Below are positions 32,553-41,746 of a DNA stretch of 64,000 nt, piece by piece; position 1 is the first letter of the stretch, and every line of letters starts with the position of its first letter. Where the stretch lies: the NCBI GenBank assembly GCA_900551115.1, contig URUY01000020.1, positions 4,042 through 68,041 on the forward strand, written 5' to 3'. The notes beneath the pieces were generated by a model. That model was not told where the DNA came from, did no database searches, and saw nothing but the letters and a program-made list of their open reading frames with translations. The stretch is from an uncultured Lachnospiraceae bacterium (GTDB lineage Bacteria; Bacillota; Clostridia; Lachnospirales; Lachnospiraceae). The position numbers and the translations under genes were made by a program.

Positions 32553-34106
32553 CTATTTTTCCTCCACGTTTACATCAATAAACTCCATGGCTTCTCCTGC
32601 CTGTCCCTCTATTTTAACATTTTCCAGCGTAAGCTTGGAAACATTTCTTGCAAAGAGCCCCCTCTTTGCGCTCTTTTCTACGCCCTCTGACATGGCAGGC
32701 ACATCGCATTTTGCCTCTTCTGCATAAGAAACAGAAATATTCTTCATCACGATTTCTTCTATTTTTGCCTCGGGCAGGCCGTCAAAGTAAGCCGCAGCCA
32801 CATGGCAGTTGGTACAATCCATGTTTTCAAATACCAGCTTCTTAATAGCAGGCGTCCTTTCGTCCACAGGATACGGCTCCCTGCTCTGTACATATTCTGT
32901 CTTGCCGTCAGGGTCGCAGAAATAAAAGCAGTTTACTACAAGCGGCGTCATCACATGGTCAAGGGTCAGGTTTCTAAAGGCAATGCCGTCCAGTACGGCG
33001 TCCTTGCCCCTGCCGCGCCTTGTCTTGATGCGGAGGCCTCTGTCCGTATGGCGGAAATAACAGTCCTCCACAACCATGCCCTTAGCACCGCCTGCCATTT
33101 CGCTTCCTACCGTAACCGCACCGTGGCCGTTCTCCATAAGACACTGTCTCACATGCAGGTTTTCACAGGGTCTCTTATATTTTCTGCCCATATAAATCTT
33201 GCCGGATTTCACTGCGATACAGTCGTCACCCAGTGAAAAACGCACGCCTAATATCTCCACATTTTTGCAGGATTCCGGGTCCAGTCCGTCCGTATTTGGA
33301 GAATCACTGGGATTCTGCACCGTCACACCGATAAATTTAAGGTCATCGGAGAAAAACGGATGCAGCGTCCATGAGGGTGAATTTTTAAAGGTCAGCCCCT
33401 GCAGCGTCACGTTTTTACTGCTGTTTAAGAAAAACAGCCTGGGTCTGAAGGCAATATTCATCACCTTCGGATTGTTCCACCAGTTTTCTTTGGAGGCGTT
33501 GCCGTTTATGGTGCCTTCTCCGTAAAGTACTACATTTTCCACGTTCACGCCGCAGATAATGCCGGAAAACATAGGAAGGGGATTGCCCTCCCACGTACCC
33601 AGATGGTATTCATCCTGCTCGTCAGAGCTTTCGATTACACCGGGAAATACAGGAAAATGGGTTCTGTCCGTATCCGCCAAAAGCTCTGCACCCTTTGCAA
33701 GCTCAAGCTTCAAATCACTTTTTAAGAACAGGCTCGTAATCTTATAGGTTCCTGCAGGAATATATACCCTGCTGTTTTTCGGGCATGCCATAATAGCCGC
33801 CTGAATAAAATGGGTATCATCCTGTATGCCGTCTCCCTTTGCCCCAAACTGTTTTACATTAAGGGTAACAAACTCCGTATCGGTCTTTACCGATACGCTA
33901 CAGACCTTCGTCTGCCCATCCTTTACCGAAATGGTATATTCCTTATCCGGCAAAAGACCGAAAATACCGGTTATGGTGGTTTCGGTTTCCCCGTAATATT
34001 CTTCGTTTACATACAGACTGTATTTCTTTTTTGTAAAATACCGTCCGCCGTCCTCTATTTCAACGGAAGCACTTCTTGCCGTACTCATAATGCATTTTAT
34101 ATTCAT
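32553..34106 (-). CDS. GH28 polygalacturonase-type glycoside hydrolase
   Basis: Hydrolyses galacturonan, probably from chain ends as an exo-enzyme on short oligomers. 517 residues: an N-terminal beta-domain (about 1-80, FnIII-like) and a right-handed beta-helix. Catalytic signature: N271-T-D273, D294-D295 (SLGDDCIAVKSG), G-H328-G and R359-I-K361. No signal peptide, so cytoplasmic. GGGAGG precedes ATG 34106; it overlaps the upstream gene by 4 bases (ATGA), indicating coupling. Part of the galacturonate operon. Confidence 0.92.
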   Translation of the reverse strand: MNIKCIMSTARSASVEIEDGGRYFTKKKYSLYVNEEYYGETETTITGIFGLLPDKEYTISVKDGQTKVCSVSVKTDTEFVTLNVKQFGAKGDGIQDDTHFIQAAIMACPKNSRVYIPAGTYKITSLFLKSDLKLELAKGAELLADTDRTHFPVFPGVIESSDEQDEYHLGTWEGNPLPMFSGIICGVNVENVVLYGEGTINGNASKENWWNNPKVMNIAFRPRLFFLNSSKNVTLQGLTFKNSPSWTLHPFFSDDLKFIGVTVQNPSDSPNTDGLDPESCKNVEILGVRFSLGDDCIAVKSGKIYMGRKYKRPCENLHVRQCLMENGHGAVTVGSEMAGGAKGMVVEDCYFRHTDRGLRIKTRRGRGKDAVLDGIAFRNLTLDHVMTPLVVNCFYFCDPDGKTEYVQSREPYPVDERTPAIKKLVFENMDCTNCHVAAAYFDGLPEAKIEEIVMKNISVSYAEEAKCDVPAMSEGVEKSAKRGLFARNVSKLTLENVKIEGQAGEAMEFIDVNVEEK

Positions 34107-34663
34107 ACCAATCCTCCCAGTGCTTTTCCAAGCGGTTCATATTTTTCGGAAAGCAGCCATTCTCTTGTACAGGCAAAAAGTATTGCTTCTCCTGCCAGAG
34201 AAAGTGCCTTTTTATCCCTGCCGTCGGTTTCGCCTTTTAAGCATTTTTCCGGAAATTCCGTCATGCAAAGCGCTTCTTTTTCCATAAACAGTTTGACATA
34301 GGTTCTCAGCAAATCCAAAACCGTCCTGTAATGCTCATATATTTCCGGGCTCATTACGGCAAGGGTATCCGTAAGCAGCTTTAAATAGCAGGACATATCC
34401 GGCAGGTTATAAGAATCCGAAAGTCTTTTACCCAGTGCCGTAAGCTGTGCTGCAATATCAGCATAGCCTGCCTTCTTTCCTTCTGTTGTATCATATTCCG
34501 TATAGGCAGGGTAAACAAGCCTTCCTGCCTTGTACACGTTCTCGTCCACGGCAGCCGTTATCCATACGCCGTCACTGCTTCTTTCCAATCCTTTTATTTC
34601 CTGTGCCGCCTTTTCAAGCGCCTGCCTGTCGCCGCCAAGAGCCTTTTTCAACATATTTTTCAT
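34103..34663 (-). CDS. Hypothetical protein in the galacturonate operon
   Basis: 186 residues, almost all predicted alpha-helix, no membrane segment, no motif I recognise. The C-terminal end (CTREWLLSEKYEPLGKALGG) faintly recalls helical-barrel glycan enzymes (GH88/GH105), but the protein is only half their length. AGGAAAGGA lies before ATG 34663. It overlaps GH28 by 4 bases and follows uxaA by 103 bases, so a role in pectin breakdown is inferred from context only. Confidence 0.65.
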   Translation of the reverse strand: MKNMLKKALGGDRQALEKAAQEIKGLERSSDGVWITAAVDENVYKAGRLVYPAYTEYDTTEGKKAGYADIAAQLTALGKRLSDSYNLPDMSCYLKLLTDTLAVMSPEIYEHYRTVLDLLRTYVKLFMEKEALCMTEFPEKCLKGETDGRDKKALSLAGEAILFACTREWLLSEKYEPLGKALGGLV

Positions 34664-34738
34664 AAAAATCCTTTCCTAAGGTAAATATAACTCTTTTCCA
34701 ATCCTACTATATCATAATTCTTCATAAATGCAGAAAAT

Positions 34739-34761
34739 GGGTGGACTTATGCGGTCCACCC
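34739..34761 (-). terminator. Hairpin after uxaA
   Basis: GGGTGGAC pairs with GTCCACCC around a 7-base loop; on the minus strand ATTTTCT follows. It lies 5 bases after the uxaA stop and before the downstream hypothetical gene, so it probably reduces, not abolishes, expression of GH28 and the isomerase. Confidence 0.6.
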
Positions 34762-34766
34762 CTCTT

Positions 34767-36260
34767 TTACAGGGTAACGCCCTGTTTAAATATTGCCATA
34801 TCATGAAATCCTGCTTCTTCGCTGCATACCTTTTTGCCGGAAGCTACCTCTAAAATGTAATCGAAAAATTTCTGTGTGGTCTCCTCCGTATCGGCATCTT
34901 CTGCCAGCACACCGGCGTTAAAATCAATCCAGCCGGCTTTCTTGCCTGCAAGCCTTGAATTGGTTGAAATCTTTACTGTGGGAACCGGTGATGCAAACGG
35001 AGTACCCCGTCCCGTGGTAAACAGGACAATCTGTGCCCCTGCTGCCGCCAGCGCCGTTGCCGCTACCAGGTCGTTGCCCGGTGCGCTCAAAAGATTTAAG
35101 CCCTGCGTCTTTACGGTCTCGCCATATGCCAGAACACCCCGTACATAAGAGCTTCCCGATTTCTGGGTACAGCCTAAGGACTTATCCTCCAGTGTGGAAA
35201 TACCGCCCTTTTTGTTGCCCGGCGAAGGGTTTTCATAGATGGTCTGGTTGTGGCTCTTAAAATAGTTTTTAAAATCATTGATTAAGTCCACCGTTTTTTC
35301 AAAGAGCGCTTCGTTTTCGCAACGGTTCATAAGCAGGGTCTCTGCTCCGAACATCTCCGGTACTTCTGTTAAAATAGTAGTGCCGCCTCTTGCCGTCAGC
35401 ATATCGGAAAACCGCCCTACCAGAGGATTTGCCGTAATGCCGGAAAGTCCGTCGCTGCCGCCGCATTTCATGCCCACGATCAGCTTACTCGTTCCCACTT
35501 CGCTTCTGGTAAAGCCTTTTGCATAGTCAATCAGTTCCTTACAGATTGCCACGCCATCGGCAATTTCATCATCGCTTTCCTGTGCTACTAAAAATTTCAC
35601 CCTGTCAGGGTCATACTCCCCGATATATTTTTTCAATTCGTCAATATTGCTGTTTTCGCAGCCCAGACCTAAAACCAGCACGCCGCCTGCGTTGGGATGA
35701 TTAATCAAATCCGCCAGTATGGTTCTGGTATGCTCCTGGTCGTCTCCCATCTGGGAACAGCCGTAAGGATGGGGGAATGCAATGACTTCCTCCACCGTAC
35801 CTTCTGTAAAGGCGTTTGCTTCTTTTGCAATGGCAGTGGCAACATTATTGACACAGCCTACAGTGGGAATGACCCATATTTCATTGCGGACACCCACCTT
35901 GCCGTCTTTTCTGACAAAGCCCATAAAGGTTGCTTCTTCCTTTTTCTCCAGGGACACCTCTACCGGATTGTAGCTGTAGGTCAGAAGGTCACCCAGGGCA
36001 GTCCCTACATTGTGGGTATGTATCCACTGTCCTTTATGAATATCTTCCTTTGCATTGCCTATCCGAAAGCCGTATTTGATTACCTCGCCGCCTTTTTTGA
36101 TTTCCTGTAATGCCATTTTGTGGCCTGCCGGAATCTCTTCTGCAGCCGTCACGGTAATATCCCCGTTTTTCCCGGCTACGGTAATGACCGTATCTGCCGG
36201 AATGGGATTCAAGGCAACGATTACATTGTCATTGTCATTGATTTTTATAAAGTTTTGCAT
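34767..36260 (-). CDS. uxaA: Altronate dehydratase
   Basis: Dehydrates D-altronate to 2-keto-3-deoxygluconate, third step of galacturonate catabolism. 497 residues with the N-terminal SAF-like domain (about 1-90) and the large UxaA domain: GFVRKDGKVGVRNEIWVIPT, FPHPYGCSQMGDD and MKCGGSDGLSG. The conserved Cys of these segments suits the family's iron site. Start overlaps uxaB by 16 bases. Confidence 0.95.
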   Translation of the reverse strand: MQNFIKINDNDNVIVALNPIPADTVITVAGKNGDITVTAAEEIPAGHKMALQEIKKGGEVIKYGFRIGNAKEDIHKGQWIHTHNVGTALGDLLTYSYNPVEVSLEKKEEATFMGFVRKDGKVGVRNEIWVIPTVGCVNNVATAIAKEANAFTEGTVEEVIAFPHPYGCSQMGDDQEHTRTILADLINHPNAGGVLVLGLGCENSNIDELKKYIGEYDPDRVKFLVAQESDDEIADGVAICKELIDYAKGFTRSEVGTSKLIVGMKCGGSDGLSGITANPLVGRFSDMLTARGGTTILTEVPEMFGAETLLMNRCENEALFEKTVDLINDFKNYFKSHNQTIYENPSPGNKKGGISTLEDKSLGCTQKSGSSYVRGVLAYGETVKTQGLNLLSAPGNDLVAATALAAAGAQIVLFTTGRGTPFASPVPTVKISTNSRLAGKKAGWIDFNAGVLAEDADTEETTQKFFDYILEVASGKKVCSEEAGFHDMAIFKQGVTL

Positions 36261-37705
36261 AATGCTGCCCTCATACCGTTTTCTTTAATATCGTCAAGAT
36301 AAGCGGCTACTGCGTCTGTCAGTCCTGCAACCTTTGTTAAATCCTGTCCGTGGAACTCTTCATTGGACAGATAAGCGGTAACAAAGGTTTTCGTATCCTT
36401 GCTGCTGTAGTCACGGAAAAATTCAAGGACCTTCATGTCGTCCATAATGTTGTACTCTGCTCCGTCCCTGTGACCGATAAGCGCCTTGTCACGGATTTCA
36501 CTTCCTGTATAGAAGGCCATCAACGCTGCTATGGAAAAGGTCAGATGTACCGGCAGCTTTCCGTACTTGTCCACATATCCTAAAAAGCTGGGAAGGCATC
36601 TTGCTCTCCACTTGGATACGGAATTTAAGGAAATGGATAACAGGGCATGCTTTACATAGGGGTTGTTGAAACGGGTAATAACCGCATTTGCAAAGTCCTC
36701 CAGCTCCTCCTTCGGTAAGGTCAGGGTAGGAATCACTTCGTCAAAGATAGTCTTCGTCATGAAGTTCTTGATATCATCATCCTGCATGGACTGCAGTACA
36801 ATATCGTTGCCTGCAAGATAGGAAGCCAGTACAAAGGAGGTATGCGCACCGTTTAAGATACGAACCTTACGCTGCTTATACGGCTTCTGGTTGTCGGTAA
36901 AGATAACCGGCAGCCCTGCATCGGGAAGAGGGAATTCCTTGCTGATATCCTTATCGCTTTCAATAACCCAGAGTGCAAACGGCTCTCCCGTCACCAAAAT
37001 TCTGTCCTCGTAGCCCAGGCTCTCCCAAATGGATTCTACTTCGTCTCTGGGATAACCGGTAATGATACGGTCTACTAAGGTAGAAGTAAAAATACAAGCT
37101 TCTTCAACCCAGGTCTTAAAGCCGTCTTCAAGCCCCCAGAGTGCAATAAGCTGCATAACACATTTCTTTAACATAATGCCGTTATCGTCAATCAGCTCAA
37201 CAGGCAGCATCACAAGGCCCTTGTCAGCCGCACCGTTAAAGTGTTTATATCTTGTATATAAGAATTTGGTTAATTTACCCGGAAAAGTCTTTGGCGGCTC
37301 TAATTCAAATCTGTCCGTATCATCAAACACAATGCCTGCCTCTGTTGTATTGGAAACTACAAAACGCAGGGTATCAAGCTTTGCCAGATCCATGTATTTT
37401 TCGTATTCCGTGTAGGTATCTACCGCATCTGCCACACTGCTTACCACACGGTTTAATACCTTTGCTTCTCCGTCAACAATCCCTCTTAAGGAAACGGTAT
37501 ACTGACAATCCTGCTCATGGAACATGGTAAGGTTGCCGAATTCAATAGGCTTAATCAATACAATGTCACCGTCAAACTTACCGGATTCGTTGGCAATATC
37601 AATCATGTAATCCACGAAACCGCGAAGGAAATTTCCTTCTCCAAACTGTACTACTCTGACAGGTCTTTCCTTTTTGCCGCTAAGCGTTTTGTTCATTCGT
37701 TCCAT
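36245..37705 (-). CDS. uxaB: Tagaturonate reductase (altronate oxidoreductase)
   Basis: NADH-dependent reduction of D-tagaturonate to D-altronate. 486 residues: N-terminal Rossmann-like mannitol dehydrogenase domain (VVQFGEGNFLRGFVDYMID) and C-terminal domain with KVRILNGAHTSF, characteristic of UxaB/UxuB; pairing with uxaA and uxaC favours UxaB. GGAGAAGG lies before ATG 37705. First gene of the operon, under a LacI-type operator. Confidence 0.93.
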   Translation of the reverse strand: MERMNKTLSGKKERPVRVVQFGEGNFLRGFVDYMIDIANESGKFDGDIVLIKPIEFGNLTMFHEQDCQYTVSLRGIVDGEAKVLNRVVSSVADAVDTYTEYEKYMDLAKLDTLRFVVSNTTEAGIVFDDTDRFELEPPKTFPGKLTKFLYTRYKHFNGAADKGLVMLPVELIDDNGIMLKKCVMQLIALWGLEDGFKTWVEEACIFTSTLVDRIITGYPRDEVESIWESLGYEDRILVTGEPFALWVIESDKDISKEFPLPDAGLPVIFTDNQKPYKQRKVRILNGAHTSFVLASYLAGNDIVLQSMQDDDIKNFMTKTIFDEVIPTLTLPKEELEDFANAVITRFNNPYVKHALLSISLNSVSKWRARCLPSFLGYVDKYGKLPVHLTFSIAALMAFYTGSEIRDKALIGHRDGAEYNIMDDMKVLEFFRDYSSKDTKTFVTAYLSNEEFHGQDLTKVAGLTDAVAAYLDDIKENGMRAALCKTL

Positions 37706-37790
37706 TTTCCTTCTCCTAACCCTTCTTAATCTTTTTGTTTTTGCTGTTTATTTTTATAATGCACCTTTTTCATGGCACACTGCCGTTTCT

Positions 37791-37806
37791 TTGTAAGTGC
37801 TTACAA
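37791..37806. promoter_or_regulatory. LacI-type operator of the uxaB operon
   Basis: TTGTAAGTGCTTACAA, perfect inverted repeat (7-2-7). It begins 5 bases downstream of the -10 box of the uxaB promoter, covering the transcription start, so binding should repress. Related sites: 37972-37987 (13 of 16 bases) and 3348-3361. Confidence 0.75.
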
Positions 37807-37810
37807 TATG

Positions 37811-37839
37811 ATTTTACCCCCATTTCCCTATTTCGTCAA
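37811..37839 (-). promoter_or_regulatory. Promoter of uxaB-uxaA operon
   Basis: TTGACG, 17-base spacer, TAAAAT on the minus strand, about 105 bases before the uxaB ATG and abutting the operator. Confidence 0.7.
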
Positions 37840-37928
37840 TACACCCTCTGCACATTTTTTTCTCTTGCAAATTCCGCATTTATGGCAGATTGTCAAATTT
37901 TTTAAAATTTTTATGTGAAAATTATCTA

Positions 37929-37957
37929 TTGAATTTCCCACTCGGTTCATATATAAT
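37929..37957 (+). promoter_or_regulatory. Promoter of lacI-uxaC
   Basis: TTGAAT, 17-base spacer, TATAAT, about 55 bases before the LacI ATG. Confidence 0.7.
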
Positions 37958-37971
37958 TCAATTTAGGTTTT

Positions 37972-37987
37972 TTGAAACTGCTTACAT
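37972..37987. promoter_or_regulatory. Second LacI-type operator, before lacI
   Basis: TTGAAACTGCTTACAT matches the uxaB operator at 13 of 16 positions with one intact half-site (TGCTTACA). It lies 14 bases after the -10 box, fitting autorepression of lacI and uxaC. Confidence 0.5.
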
Positions 37988-38017
37988 CGTTATTTTCATA
38001 ACAAAAGGGGCTGACAC

Positions 38018-39043
38018 ATGACAACTAATATGACAATCTATGACATTTCTGAAAAGGCCGGCGTTTCTATTGCCACTGTTTCCCGTGTTTTAAACGGAAG
38101 CAGCAATGTCAGTGAAAAAACGAAGAAAAAAGTTCTTGACGTAATCAACCAGTATGAATACACCCCCAATGCTTTTGCAAGAGGCTTAGGCTTAAATACC
38201 ATGAAAACCATAGGCATTATGTGTGCAGATTCTTCTGACCTCTATCTTGCCAAAGCCGTATATTATATAGAACAGCTTTTACGCGCCAACGGCTACAACA
38301 GTATTTTGTGCTGCACAGGCTATGATCTTGAAACAAAGGAGCAGTCCATGAACCTTCTGATTTCCCAAAAGGTGGACAGCATCATTTTAGTAGGTTCCAA
38401 TTTCATCCATGAAAAGGAAGCTGACAACAAATATATTACGGACGCAGCCTCTCAGGTACCCGTCATGCTGTTAAACGCTTCTTTTGACGCTTACAATGTA
38501 TACAGCATCGTCTCTGACGATTATACCTCCATGTATGAGGCAACACGGCAGATGATTGCTTCAGGCGTGGAAAATATCCTGTACTTTTACAACTCCACTT
38601 CCTACAGCGGCAAGAAAAAGCTGTCCGGCTACCGTGCAGCCATGGAGGAAGCCGGGCTTTTAAAAAGCGGCAGCCTGATGCAGTTTTACATGGGCTCCCA
38701 TGAGGATATCCATGCTATGAGCGAGCATTTACAGAAGGTACGTCATAAAGGCCTTTCCTTTAACGGTGTCATTGCCGCCGATGATAATCTGGCAATGGGT
38801 GTCATGAAATATGCCCTGCAGGCAGGTCTGCGCATTCCCGATGACTTATCCGTTATCGGCTACAACAATTCCCTGCTTGCTACCTGCTGCAACCCGGAGC
38901 TTACTTCTATTGACAACAAACTGGAAACGCTCTGCCAGCATCTGATTACCACCCTGATGGGACTGTTAAACGGCAATGAAATGCCGAAAAAAACCGTCTT
39001 TTCCGGCGAGGTTGTACGCCGCGGTACTACGCATTTACATTAA
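38018..39043 (+). CDS. LacI-family regulator of galacturonate genes
   Basis: 341 residues. N-terminal LacI helix-turn-helix (YDISEKAGVSIATVSRVLN, about 8-26) and a periplasmic-binding-protein-like effector domain with SVIGYNNS near the end. ATG follows AAAGGGG. Divergent from uxaB and directly upstream of uxaC; two operator-like palindromes lie between. By analogy with ExuR/UxuR of Bacillus it should be a repressor released by galacturonate or a pathway intermediate; the effector is inferred. Confidence 0.9.
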   Translation: MTTNMTIYDISEKAGVSIATVSRVLNGSSNVSEKTKKKVLDVINQYEYTPNAFARGLGLNTMKTIGIMCADSSDLYLAKAVYYIEQLLRANGYNSILCCTGYDLETKEQSMNLLISQKVDSIILVGSNFIHEKEADNKYITDAASQVPVMLLNASFDAYNVYSIVSDDYTSMYEATRQMIASGVENILYFYNSTSYSGKKKLSGYRAAMEEAGLLKSGSLMQFYMGSHEDIHAMSEHLQKVRHKGLSFNGVIAADDNLAMGVMKYALQAGLRIPDDLSVIGYNNSLLATCCNPELTSIDNKLETLCQHLITTLMGLLNGNEMPKKTVFSGEVVRRGTTHLH

Positions 39044-39124
39044 AATGGCTATAAATCCAAAGCTTGTGTCAGCGCGGCATTCACAAGCCTTTACCAAAAA
39101 GCCGCGCAGAAAGAGGATAACTTT

Positions 39125-40534
39125 ATGAAAGCATTTATGGACAAGGATTTCTTACTGGACACTGATACCGCAAAGGCGCTCTTCCACAACTACGCGGAAG
39201 TTACTCCTGTTTTGGATTACCATTGTCACATCAACCCCAAAGAAATTGCCGAAGACCGTAAGTTCGATAACATTACTCAGGTATGGCTGGGCGGCGACCA
39301 TTATAAGTGGCGCTTTATGCGTTCCTGCGGCGTAGAGGAAAAATATATCACCGGAGACGCTTCTGACAAAGAAAAATTTATGAAATGGGCAGAATGCCTC
39401 GGCAAAGCCATCGGCAACCCGCTGTATCACTGGAGTCATCTGGAATTACAGAGATATTTCGGCTATACCGGCACTCTTAATAAAAATACCGCAGAGGAAG
39501 TATGGAATATCTGCAATGCGAAGCTTGCCGAACCTTCCATGAGCGTGCGCAATATTATCAGGCAGTCCAACGTAACCTTAATCTGCACCACGGATGACCC
39601 CATCGACTCTTTGGAGTGGCACAAAAAAATCGCAGAGGATGCTTCCTTTGACATAAAGGTTCTTCCTGCATGGCGTCCTGACAAAGCCATGAATATTGAA
39701 AAGCCCGATTATCTGGAATACCTTGATAAGCTGGCGGCTGCAGCGGATATGACTGAAATCACTACCTTTTCTGCATTGAAAGAAGCCCTGAAAAAACGTA
39801 TGGCTTTCTTTGCTTCCATGGGCTGTAATGTATCCGACCATGCACTGGAATTTGTAATGTACTATCCTGCTTCCGAAGACGAGCTGGAAGAAATCTTCTT
39901 AAAGAGATTAAACCACATTGACCTGACAAAAGAAGAAGAATTGAAATTCAAGACTGCTTTCATGCTGTTCGTAGGCGAGCAGTATCATGAACTGGATTGG
40001 GCTATGCAGCTTCACTACGGCTGTAAGCGGGACAACAATACCTTAATGTTTGAAAAGCTGGGCCCCGATACAGGCTATGACTGTATCAATAACTACGCAC
40101 CCAGTGCGCAGATGGCCGATTTCTTAAATGCACTTATCAAAAATGACAAGCTGCCCAGAACGGTGATTTATTCCTTAAATCCCAATGACAATCAGGCAAT
40201 CGGCACCATTCTCGGATGCTTCCAGGATTCCACTGCCGTAGCCAAAATCCAACAGGGCAGCGCATGGTGGTTCAATGACCATAAGACGGGTATGATTGAC
40301 CAGATGACCTCCCTTGCAAACCTGGGTAACTTATCCGGTTTCGTGGGCATGCTGACCGATTCCAGAAGCTTTTTGTCCTATACCAGACATGAATACTTCC
40401 GCCGCATCCTGTGCAATCTCCTTGGCACATGGGTAGAAAACGGTGAATTCCCGGCTGATATGGATATCCTGTCAGAAATTGTAACAGATATTTCCTACAA
40501 CAATGCAAAACGGTATTTCAAGTTTCCCCTTTAA
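39125..40534 (+). CDS. uxaC: Glucuronate/galacturonate isomerase
   Basis: Converts D-galacturonate to D-tagaturonate (and glucuronate to fructuronate), first step of the pathway. 469 residues. Seen: the opening KDFLLDTDTAKALFHNYAEV, metal-site YHCHINPKEI written as DYHCHINPKEIAED, and WWFNDHKTGM near residue 380. AGAGGATAA precedes the ATG. It follows lacI by 81 bases and is followed by a terminator. Confidence 0.95.
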   Translation: MKAFMDKDFLLDTDTAKALFHNYAEVTPVLDYHCHINPKEIAEDRKFDNITQVWLGGDHYKWRFMRSCGVEEKYITGDASDKEKFMKWAECLGKAIGNPLYHWSHLELQRYFGYTGTLNKNTAEEVWNICNAKLAEPSMSVRNIIRQSNVTLICTTDDPIDSLEWHKKIAEDASFDIKVLPAWRPDKAMNIEKPDYLEYLDKLAAAADMTEITTFSALKEALKKRMAFFASMGCNVSDHALEFVMYYPASEDELEEIFLKRLNHIDLTKEEELKFKTAFMLFVGEQYHELDWAMQLHYGCKRDNNTLMFEKLGPDTGYDCINNYAPSAQMADFLNALIKNDKLPRTVIYSLNPNDNQAIGTILGCFQDSTAVAKIQQGSAWWFNDHKTGMIDQMTSLANLGNLSGFVGMLTDSRSFLSYTRHEYFRRILCNLLGTWVENGEFPADMDILSEIVTDISYNNAKRYFKFPL

Positions 40535-40589
40535 TCCTTGAAATCCATCCTCATAGCGTTGTTTGTTTTGATCCCTTTTTCATACCTGC

Positions 40590-40621
40590 AAAGAGCCATG
40601 TTGTTGACGACATGGCTCTTT
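40590..40621 (+). terminator. Terminator after uxaC
   Basis: AAAGAGCCATGT pairs perfectly with ACATGGCTCTTT around an 8-base loop, 55 bases after the uxaC stop. Flanking A and T tracts allow it to work in both directions. Confidence 0.75.
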
Positions 40622-40644
40622 GTATCTGTTCTTTTGCATACGAA

Positions 40645-40682
40645 AAGAAACTCCTGTTTTAGGGGGGGAACAGGAGTTTCTT
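40645..40682. repeat. Second long inverted repeat after uxaC
   Basis: AAGAAACTCCTGTT and AACAGGAGTTTCTT form a perfect 14-bp stem with a G-rich 10-base loop. No T-run follows on the plus strand; the minus side has TTTCTTTTC. It may be a backup terminator or a regulatory hairpin before the next AraC gene. The rest of 40535-40870 holds only these stems and an AT-rich promoter region. Confidence 0.6.
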
Positions 40683-40788
40683 GTTAGAGGAAGTTATTTG
40701 GAAAGGGAATTTATCTCTCTTTCACACTTAGAATATAACAAATAAAAAAGTTTTTCTAATAATAATATGGCTTTTTTTTCTTATATCA

Positions 40789-40817
40789 CTGTTTTTTTAT
40801 GGTTTTTGTGCTATACT
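40789..40817 (+). promoter_or_regulatory. Probable promoter of the second AraC-type gene
   Basis: TATACT with TG one base upstream (extended -10) at 40812-40817; -35 region CTGTTT is poor. About 50 bases before the ATG. Confidence 0.4.
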
Positions 40818-40870
40818 TACGATAACATCAATATATAGAAGCAGACTGTATTCTGTAAAAGGAGCGCTAT

Positions 40871-41722
40871 ATGGAACATGTATTTTCACGTGAAGGAAAA
40901 CACAAGGATATTACCCGGATACGCATTACCCGCGGCAGGCGCAATGTGGATTCTCCTGCACAGCCGGACCACTACCACCAGTACTACGAAATTTTTTATC
41001 TGTTATCCGGCAAGTGCCGTTTTCTTTTAAAGGACAATCTATATTCTCTGGAAAAGGGAGACCTTGTTTTTATTGCACCGGGAGAGCTGCATCATTCCCT
41101 GTATTATCCGGGCATCACCTGCGACATTGTAGCGCTCTACTTTAAGGAGGATTTTTTAATTCCCGGGCTGTTTACCCATCTGCAGCAAAAAAACACCCTG
41201 CCCGTTCATTCCTTTATGGGCTCCGTTCCCAGCCTCTATCAGGAGGAGTTTCAAACGCTGCTTGCCCGCATGCTCTCGGAGAGCATGGAGATAGACGAGC
41301 ATTCACCTGCCTTTATGACCTGCCACCTAAATGAGCTTCTTCTGCTTTTAATCCGGCACAGCGTCATGTCCGAGGAAGAACCGGAGCTGATTAATGCCAA
41401 AGAAGCCGACATTATGACAGCAGCAAAGTATATCTACCGGAATTTTACAAAACCTCTGACCCTTGATGAGGTGGCAGACGTAGCCGGATTAAGTCCTACT
41501 TATTTTTCAAAAAAGTTCAAGCTTCTTACCGGCATGGGTTTTAAAGAATACCTGAATTATATCCGCCTGAAGCATGCCTCCGCTGCTCTGCTCAATACAG
41601 CCAGCTCCATTACGGACATTGCGTTGGAATACGGCTTTAACGACAGCAACTATTTTAAAGACCTGTTTAAAAAGGAGTACGGAAAATCTCCGAGAGAATA
41701 CAGAAAAAGCCGCGGAAACTGA
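40871..41722 (+). CDS. AraC-family transcriptional regulator with N-terminal cupin
   Basis: 283 residues. Cupin-type sensor domain (HYHQYYEIFYLLSGKCRFLL) and C-terminal double helix-turn-helix (LDEVADVAGLSPTYFSKKFK and ITDIALEYGFNDSNYFKDLF). AAAGGAG precedes the ATG. It is convergent with buk and shares its terminator. Position after the galacturonate genes suggests a carbohydrate regulon; target unknown. Confidence 0.9.
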   Translation: MEHVFSREGKHKDITRIRITRGRRNVDSPAQPDHYHQYYEIFYLLSGKCRFLLKDNLYSLEKGDLVFIAPGELHHSLYYPGITCDIVALYFKEDFLIPGLFTHLQQKNTLPVHSFMGSVPSLYQEEFQTLLARMLSESMEIDEHSPAFMTCHLNELLLLLIRHSVMSEEEPELINAKEADIMTAAKYIYRNFTKPLTLDEVADVAGLSPTYFSKKFKLLTGMGFKEYLNYIRLKHASAALLNTASSITDIALEYGFNDSNYFKDLFKKEYGKSPREYRKSRGN

Positions 41723-41737
41723 TTCCGCGGCTCTTTT
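41708..41737. terminator. Bidirectional terminator between AraC gene and buk
   Basis: AGCCGCGGAA and TTCCGCGGCT form a perfect 10-bp stem around 5 bases, with A-run before and T-run after. The AraC stop codon lies in the loop. It also fits as the terminator of buk on the minus strand. Confidence 0.85.
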
Positions 41738-41746
41738 TCAAAATTT

